Origin: JAOTWJ01 sp036398175
GTDB taxonomy: Bacteria > Gemmatimonadota > Gemmatimonadetes > Gemmatimonadales > GWC2-71-9
Length of the DNA stretch: 10,128 bases
Direction: 5' to 3'
NCBI GenBank assembly: GCA_036398175.1
Contig: DASWHL010000066.1
Span: forward strand, 1 to 10,128
Position 1 is the first letter of the stretch. Each line of letters begins with the position of its first letter. This document shows, piece after piece, positions 6,348-10,128 of this stretch. The position numbers and the translations under genes are program-made. A model generated the notes under the pieces. The model searched no databases and had not been told where the DNA came from. It worked only from the letters and a program-made list of their open reading frames with translations.

Positions 6348-7147
6348 CGGGCCGGCTCGTGGCGCTCGTGCGGCGGCCCACGGACGCGCTGGCCCGCTGC
6401 GAGCTGACCCACCTCGCCCGCGAGCCACTGGACGTGGGGCTCGCCCGGGACCAGCATGCCGGCTACGTGGCGGTGCTCCGGGACCTCGGGGTTGAGGTCG
6501 TCGAGCTGCCGGGAGAGCCGGCGCTGCCGGATGCCGTGTTCGTCGAGGACGCGGCCGTCGTGCTCGACGAGGTGGCCGTGCTGACCAACCCCGGGGCGGC
6601 ATCCCGCCGGCCGGAGGTGCCGTCGGTGGCCGCGGCGCTCGCGCCGTTCCGCCCGCTGCGACACCTGGAGCCGCCCGCCACGCTGGACGGCGGGGACGTC
6701 GTCCGGGTGGATCGCACGCTCTTCGTGGGCCGGTCCTCGCGCACCAACGACGCCGGCACGGACCGGCTGGCGGAGGTCGTGGCCCCGCACGGCTACGCCG
6801 TGCGCCCGGTGCGCCTCGGCGGCTGCCTGCACCTCAAGTCCGCGTGCACCTACCTCGGCGACGGCGTGGTGCTGGCCAACCCGGCATGGGTGGACGTACG
6901 CCGGTTCGAGGACTGCCGCGTACTGGAGGTTACGGCCGGAGAGCCGCGCGCCGCCAACACGTTCCGGGTGGGCAACACCCTGGTCATGGCCGCGGGGTTC
7001 CCCCACACCACCGCGCTGATCGAGGACGCCGGCTTCGCCGTGCGCACCGTGCCGCTGACAGAGCTCCAGAAGGCCGAGGCCGGGGGCAGCTGCATGAGCC
7101 TCGTGTTCCCGGTGTTCGGCTTCACACGGTCTTCACGGCCACTTTAG
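6344..7147 (+). CDS. Dimethylargininase (N(G),N(G)-dimethylarginine dimethylaminohydrolase)
   Basis: This 267-aa cytosolic enzyme of the guanidino-group modifying (pentein) superfamily hydrolyses asymmetric dimethylarginine or monomethylarginine to citrulline plus a methylamine. The catalytic set is visible: C250 in GGSCMSLVF near the C-terminus, H163 in GGCLHLKSAC, and the acidic D115 in LDGGDV, all in the contexts found in DDAHs. The N-terminal half also has family segments: LPDAVFVEDAAVV, a TNPGAxSRRPEV stretch and FVGRSSRTN. Asp in the LDGGDV motif resembles the animal enzyme; Pseudomonas DDAH has Glu there. The start is the ATG of the ATGA overlap with the permease gene. Together they suggest uptake and breakdown of methylarginines from protein turnover, as a nitrogen source or for detoxification. 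A different guanidine substrate cannot be excluded. Confidence 0.9.
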   Translation: MTGRLVALVRRPTDALARCELTHLAREPLDVGLARDQHAGYVAVLRDLGVEVVELPGEPALPDAVFVEDAAVVLDEVAVLTNPGAASRRPEVPSVAAALAPFRPLRHLEPPATLDGGDVVRVDRTLFVGRSSRTNDAGTDRLAEVVAPHGYAVRPVRLGGCLHLKSACTYLGDGVVLANPAWVDVRRFEDCRVLEVTAGEPRAANTFRVGNTLVMAAGFPHTTALIEDAGFAVRTVPLTELQKAEAGGSCMSLVFPVFGFTRSSRPL

Positions 7148-7219
7148 CCTCGCGGGTCTTCCTTCACTCCGTCAGCCCGTTCGCTGCACGGGAGTCCCAC
7201 GGAGACCGCCGAGGTACCC

Positions 7220-8266
7220 ATGGCTGGGATTGTCGGATATGGTGCCTTCATCCCCCGCAACCGGATCAAGTCCGAAGAGATCGCACGGCAGTGGGGGAAA
7301 GATCCCGCCGCCATCAAGCGCGGCCTCCTGCTCGAGGAGAAGTCGGTTCCCGGCATTGACGAGGACACGATCACCATCTCCGTCGAGGCCGGGCGCGCGG
7401 CCATCGAGCGCGCGGGGATTGACCCGCGGCTGATCGGCGCGTTGTACATCGGTTCCGAGTCGCATCCCTACGCGGTGAAGCCGAGCGGCACGGTCGTGGT
7501 GGAGGCGCTCGGCATCGGGCCGGACGTGCACGTTGCCGACTTCGAGTTCGCGTGCAAGGCCGGCACCGAGGCCATGTTCGTGGCCCTCAGCGTGGTCGAG
7601 TCGGGGCGCGCGCGGTTCGCGATGGGAATCGGGGCGGACACATCGCAGGGCGCGCCCAACGACGCGCTCGAGTTCTCCGCGTCGGCGGGCGGGGCGGCGT
7701 ACCTGTTCGGCAAGGACCACCTCCTGGCCGAGGTGCTCGAGACCTACAGCTTCACGAGCGACACGCCCGATTTCTGGCGGCGGGAAGGACAGTTCTACCC
7801 CCGGCACGGCGGCCGGTTCACGGGCGAGCCGGCGTACTTCCGGCACGTGACCAGCGCCACGCGGGCCATCCTCGAGCGGACAGGGCTCAAGCCGTCGGAT
7901 TTCCGGTACGCCGTGTTCCACATGCCGAACGGGAAGTTCCCGCTCGCGGTCGGCAAGGAGCTGGGGTTCACGAAGCGGCAGCTCGAGACGGGCTGGATCG
8001 TGAACACGATGGGCAATACCTACTCGGGATCGTCGCCCACCGGGCTCGCGGCGGTGCTGGACCAGGCCGCCCCGGACGACCTGATCCTGCTCACGTCGTT
8101 CGGATCCGGCGCCGGGAGTGACTCGTTCGTCCTCCGGGCCACCAAACTGCTGCCCGAGCGGCGGGGCCGCGCGCCCACGGTGCGCTCCATGCTGGACGGG
8201 CGCCGCCGGTACCTCACGTACGGCGAGTATGCCAGCTACCGCGAGAAGATCCTCGTCAACGACTAG
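7220..8266 (+). CDS. Hydroxymethylglutaryl-CoA synthase, archaeal type
   Basis: This 348-aa thiolase-superfamily enzyme condenses acetyl-CoA with acetoacetyl-CoA to give HMG-CoA. Its length and sequence fit the archaeal HMGS group (about 345-350 aa), not the roughly 390-aa mvaS type of Gram-positive bacteria. Catalytic residues are E80 in GSESHPYAVKP, C112 in FACKAGT and H234 in FHMPNGKFP. The glycine-rich NTYSGSSPTG and SFGSGAGSD segments follow as in the family. GAGG at 7211-7214 supports the ATG at 7220. It lies 72 nt after the dimethylargininase and opens a tight set with thiolase (14 nt gap) and DUF35 protein, the gene trio that forms the archaeal channelling complex. In bacteria, homologues may also make branched or other 3-hydroxyacyl-CoAs, so HMG-CoA is the likeliest but not the only product. 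Confidence 0.9.
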   Translation: MAGIVGYGAFIPRNRIKSEEIARQWGKDPAAIKRGLLLEEKSVPGIDEDTITISVEAGRAAIERAGIDPRLIGALYIGSESHPYAVKPSGTVVVEALGIGPDVHVADFEFACKAGTEAMFVALSVVESGRARFAMGIGADTSQGAPNDALEFSASAGGAAYLFGKDHLLAEVLETYSFTSDTPDFWRREGQFYPRHGGRFTGEPAYFRHVTSATRAILERTGLKPSDFRYAVFHMPNGKFPLAVGKELGFTKRQLETGWIVNTMGNTYSGSSPTGLAAVLDQAAPDDLILLTSFGSGAGSDSFVLRATKLLPERRGRAPTVRSMLDGRRRYLTYGEYASYREKILVND

Positions 8267-8280
8267 GGTGGGAGGGGCAG

Positions 8281-9429
8281 ATGCGTGAAGTAGCGATCGT
8301 TGGCGCGGGAATGACGCCGTTCGGCGAGCTGTGGCACTCGAGCCTGCGCGACCTGTTCGTCGAGGCGGCGCTCGGTGCCCTGCGCGACGCCGGCGCCGAC
8401 CGGCTCGACGCCATCTACGTCGGCAACATGTCCGGCGGCCAGTTCGTGGGCCAGGAGCATCTGGGGCCGCTCATGGCGGACCACCTCGGCATGGCCGGCG
8501 TGCCGAGCATGCGGGTCGAGTCCGCGTGCGCCTCGGGCGGCGCCGCGCTCCGCGCCGCGTACTTCGAGGTCGCGTCCGGCGCGAGCGATCTCGTGCTGGC
8601 GTCGGGCGTGGAGAAAATGAACGACGGCGCCGACGTCACGGCCGTCCTCGCCAGCGCCGCGGACCAGGAGAGCGAGGTCTACCACGGTATCACGTTCCCC
8701 GGCCTGTACGCGCTGATCGCGCGGGCCCACATGGAAGCGCACGGCACCACGCTCGAGGACATCTCGGCGGTGTCGGTCAAGAACCACCGGCACGGCGCGC
8801 TCAACCCCAAGGCGCAGTTCCGCGGCGAAGTGACCCTGGAGCAGGTGATGACGTCGTCGCTCGTGGCGGACCCGCTGCGCCTGCTGCACTGCTCGCCGGT
8901 GAGCGACGGCGCGGCCGCCGTCCTGCTGTGTCCCCTGGAGCGCGCCCGCGAGTTCACCGACCGGCCGATCCGGATCCGCGCCAGCGGCATGGCCACGTCC
9001 GCCATGGCGCTCGCCGACCGGAAGGACCCCGCGTTCCTGGACGCCGTGAGCCTGTCCGCCACCCGCGCCTACGAGATGGCCAAACTGGGCCCGCAGGACA
9101 TTCACGTGGCCGAGGTCCACGACTGCTTTGCCATCGCGGAGCTGTGCGTCCTCGAGGCGCTCTGTTTCACCGAGCGCGGCCGGGCCGGCGAGGCCACCCG
9201 GGCCGGTGAGACGACGCTGGGCGGGCGAATCCCGGTGAACACGAGTGGTGGTCTCAAGTCGAAGGGGCACCCGGTGGGCGCCACCGGCGTGGCCCAGGTC
9301 ATCGAGATCGTCGAGCAGCTCCGCGGCGACGCGGGCCACCGCCAGGTGAAGAACGCGCGGGTCGGCCTGACCCAGAACATGGGTGGGTCCGGCGCCAGCT
9401 CCGTCGTCCACATCTTCGAGAGGGTCTGA
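8281..9429 (+). CDS. Thiolase, acetoacetyl-CoA-forming, archaeal/SCP-x-like type
   Basis: This 382-aa cytosolic thiolase probably condenses two acetyl-CoA to acetoacetyl-CoA for the neighbouring synthase. The acyl-accepting C83 is in VESACASGG. H280 is in the HDCF motif and H330 in GGLKSKGHPVGATG. The last family motif reads QNMGGSGAS, without the Cys found near the C-terminus of classical bacterial thiolases (PhaA/AtoB). That absence is typical of the archaeal/SCP-x branch. GGAGG at 8271-8275 lies 5 nt before the ATG. Its stop is 3 nt from the DUF35 gene. In methanogens, a thiolase of this kind is bridged to HMG-CoA synthase by a DUF35 protein so that the unfavourable acetoacetyl-CoA intermediate passes straight on. 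The gene order here suggests the same arrangement. Confidence 0.9.
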   Translation: MREVAIVGAGMTPFGELWHSSLRDLFVEAALGALRDAGADRLDAIYVGNMSGGQFVGQEHLGPLMADHLGMAGVPSMRVESACASGGAALRAAYFEVASGASDLVLASGVEKMNDGADVTAVLASAADQESEVYHGITFPGLYALIARAHMEAHGTTLEDISAVSVKNHRHGALNPKAQFRGEVTLEQVMTSSLVADPLRLLHCSPVSDGAAAVLLCPLERAREFTDRPIRIRASGMATSAMALADRKDPAFLDAVSLSATRAYEMAKLGPQDIHVAEVHDCFAIAELCVLEALCFTERGRAGEATRAGETTLGGRIPVNTSGGLKSKGHPVGATGVAQVIEIVEQLRGDAGHRQVKNARVGLTQNMGGSGASSVVHIFERV

Positions 9430-9432
9430 CCC

Positions 9433-9837
9433 ATGCCGAGTCCCCGATACTGGCGCGAGATCCCCGCGCGTTACCGGCTGGAGGCCGGACGGTGCCCCGG
9501 GTGCGAGAAGGTCGTGTACCCCGCGCGGCGCGTCTGTCCCGGCTGCGGGCACGAGGGCATGGACCCCGTGCCGCTGTCGCGGCGGGGCCGCGTGGTCACG
9601 TGCACGACCATTCACGTCGCCCCCACCGAGTTCCAGATGGAAGCCCCCTACCCGATGGCCCTCATCGAGACGCCGGAGGGAGCGCGGCTGATGGTCCAGG
9701 TGGCCGACAGCGCGCCCGACGAGGTGCAACCGGGGATGGAGGTGGCACTCGAGTTCCGGCGCATCCGGCGCGAGGGACGAGGCGGGATCCTCTGCTACGG
9801 CCACAAGGCAGTGCCGGTCCAGCAGGCGACGTCGTGA
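9433..9837 (+). CDS. DUF35 zinc-ribbon/OB-fold protein (thiolase-HMGCS bridging subunit type)
   Basis: This 134-aa protein has an N-terminal rubredoxin-like zinc ribbon with two CPGC knuckles (C21/C24 and C35/C38). A C-terminal OB-fold from about residue 48 follows (GRVVTCTTIHVAP, then PYPMALIE and ARLMVQV strands). Proteins of this family accompany thiolases and, in methanogenic archaea, hold thiolase and HMG-CoA synthase together and bind the shared CoA arm. It is 3 nt after the thiolase gene. The purine-rich GAGAGG at 9418-9423, inside the end of that gene, can serve as ribosome binding site. All four presumed zinc ligands are intact. It is taken as the third subunit of the complex encoded by its two upstream neighbours. 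Confidence 0.9.
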   Translation: MPSPRYWREIPARYRLEAGRCPGCEKVVYPARRVCPGCGHEGMDPVPLSRRGRVVTCTTIHVAPTEFQMEAPYPMALIETPEGARLMVQVADSAPDEVQPGMEVALEFRRIRREGRGGILCYGHKAVPVQQATS

Positions 9838-9848
9838 GGGAGAACCCC

Positions 9849-10025
9849 ATGCACATGGTGCGCGTCTGGGCGGAGCTGACCGACGAGATGTTCGAGTCCT
9901 ACGAGGCGGAGGCGCGGCGGCAGGGGGTGCCGGTCGAGACCCTCGTCCAGCATACCGTGAACTGCCTCATCAAGGAGCTGGACGCCGAGGAGCACGACGG
10001 GCCCTGCTACGTGCCGCCGTCCTAG
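9849..10025 (+). CDS. Small protein, ribbon-helix-helix-like, unknown function
   Basis: The product is predicted to be 58 aa. The shape suggests a ribbon-helix-helix fold: a short strand (VRVWAEL, 4-10), a first helix (about 11-25), a GVPVE turn and a second helix (about 30-47), then an acidic linker and a DGPCYVPPS tail. That is the layout of CopG/Arc-type DNA-binding proteins, but such short matches can mislead. It starts 11 nt after the DUF35 stop with a GAGGGAGA site at 9836-9843, so it belongs to the HMG-CoA synthase operon and is its last gene. It might autoregulate the operon. No toxin partner is next to it, which argues against an antitoxin. No function is claimed. Confidence 0.65.
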   Translation: MHMVRVWAELTDEMFESYEAEARRQGVPVETLVQHTVNCLIKELDAEEHDGPCYVPPS

Positions 10026-10032
10026 GGAAGCA

Positions 10033-10062
10033 GTGAGGGCAGGGCCCACCCTACCCTCCCAC
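10033..10062. terminator. Imperfect hairpin between convergent gene ends
   Basis: GTGAGGGCAGGG (10033-10044) can pair with CCCTACCCTCCCAC (10049-10062) around a 4-nt CCCA loop, with one C-A mismatch and a 2-nt bulge. It follows the small RHH-like gene and covers the stop of the minus-strand gene at the edge, a place where a bidirectional terminator is expected. There is no T tract on either side, so the call is weak. Confidence 0.35.
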
Positions 10063-10128
10063 CAGCGCATTGAACACCACCTTAAACGTCCCGTGCGTCT
10101 GCGCCCGGTGCTGCGGCTGGAAGCCGAT
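10051..10128 (-). CDS. C-terminal end of an unidentified gene (cut by right edge)
   Basis: On the minus strand an open frame runs in from the window edge for 25 codons to a TAG at 10053-10051, ending in TFKVVFNALVGG. Twenty-two of 25 third positions are G or C, as in the real genes here, and the frame converges on the preceding operon across a hairpin. The product cannot be recognised from so little. Confidence 0.45.
   Translation of the reverse strand: MGFQPQHRAQTHGTFKVVFNALVGG

Noticed and set aside
4929..6602. Long minus-strand open frame running into the VanZ-like gene (677 aa in all)
   Set aside because: The upstream part is Arg/His/Gly-rich with no recognisable domain and lies antisense to a well-supported permease and dimethylargininase. 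It is a GC-bias shadow, and only the last 119 residues are kept.
7176..7192. Possible terminator hairpin between dimethylargininase and HMG-CoA synthase
   Set aside because: CCCGT/ACGGG makes only five pairs with a 7-nt loop and no T tract, too weak to separate the two operons with confidence.
8263..9804. 513-aa minus-strand open frame opposite the thiolase
   Set aside because: It has low-complexity Arg/His/Gly/Val composition and no motifs, and it overlaps thiolase and DUF35 genes whose catalytic residues are all clear.

Overview
This is a high-GC bacterial window: strongly G/C-ending codons, Shine-Dalgarno sites ahead of several starts, and tightly packed or overlapping genes. The gene types (secreted S10 serine carboxypeptidase, VanZ-like protein, LAT/SteT-type permeases, DDAH, and an archaeal-style HMG-CoA synthase/thiolase/DUF35 set) suit an uncultured soil or sediment bacterium, for example Gemmatimonadota, Acidobacteriota or Methylomirabilota/Rokubacteria. 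No marker here fixes the phylum, so that is only a guess.

Layout. (1) 1-2236: an APC amino-acid permease, cut by the left edge, overlaps an ACMSD-type amidohydrolase by 14 nt. (2) 2237-3022: a protein-gene-free stretch. It holds a leucine-type tRNA with a CAC (valine) anticodon, an inverted partial copy of that tRNA's 5' half, two strong hairpins, and a cluster of REP-like palindromes with 15-nt tandem units. (3) 3023-4552: a secreted S10 peptidase. It converges on (4) a small VanZ-like membrane protein on the minus strand, 4569-4928. (5) 5013-7147: a second LAT-like permease coupled through an ATGA overlap to a dimethylargininase. (6) 7220-10025: archaeal-type HMG-CoA synthase, thiolase, a DUF35 zinc-ribbon/OB protein and a 58-aa ribbon-helix-helix-like protein, spaced 3-14 nt apart. 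(7) The C-terminal end of an unidentified minus-strand gene at the right edge, with a shared hairpin between the convergent ends.

How the genes may work together. Two separate modules each pair a LAT-like permease with a downstream hydrolase, which suggests uptake then hydrolysis of an amino-acid-like compound. For the second module the enzyme points to N-methylated arginines or a related guanidino compound. The last operon looks like a full thiolase/DUF35/HMG-CoA synthase channelling complex of the archaeal type, which would make HMG-CoA from acetyl-CoA. No later mevalonate gene is in the window, so the fate of the product is open.

The most unusual signal is the tRNA. Its body has leucine features but its anticodon would read GUG, and the same 13 nt covering the anticodon loop recur inverted about 100 nt downstream.
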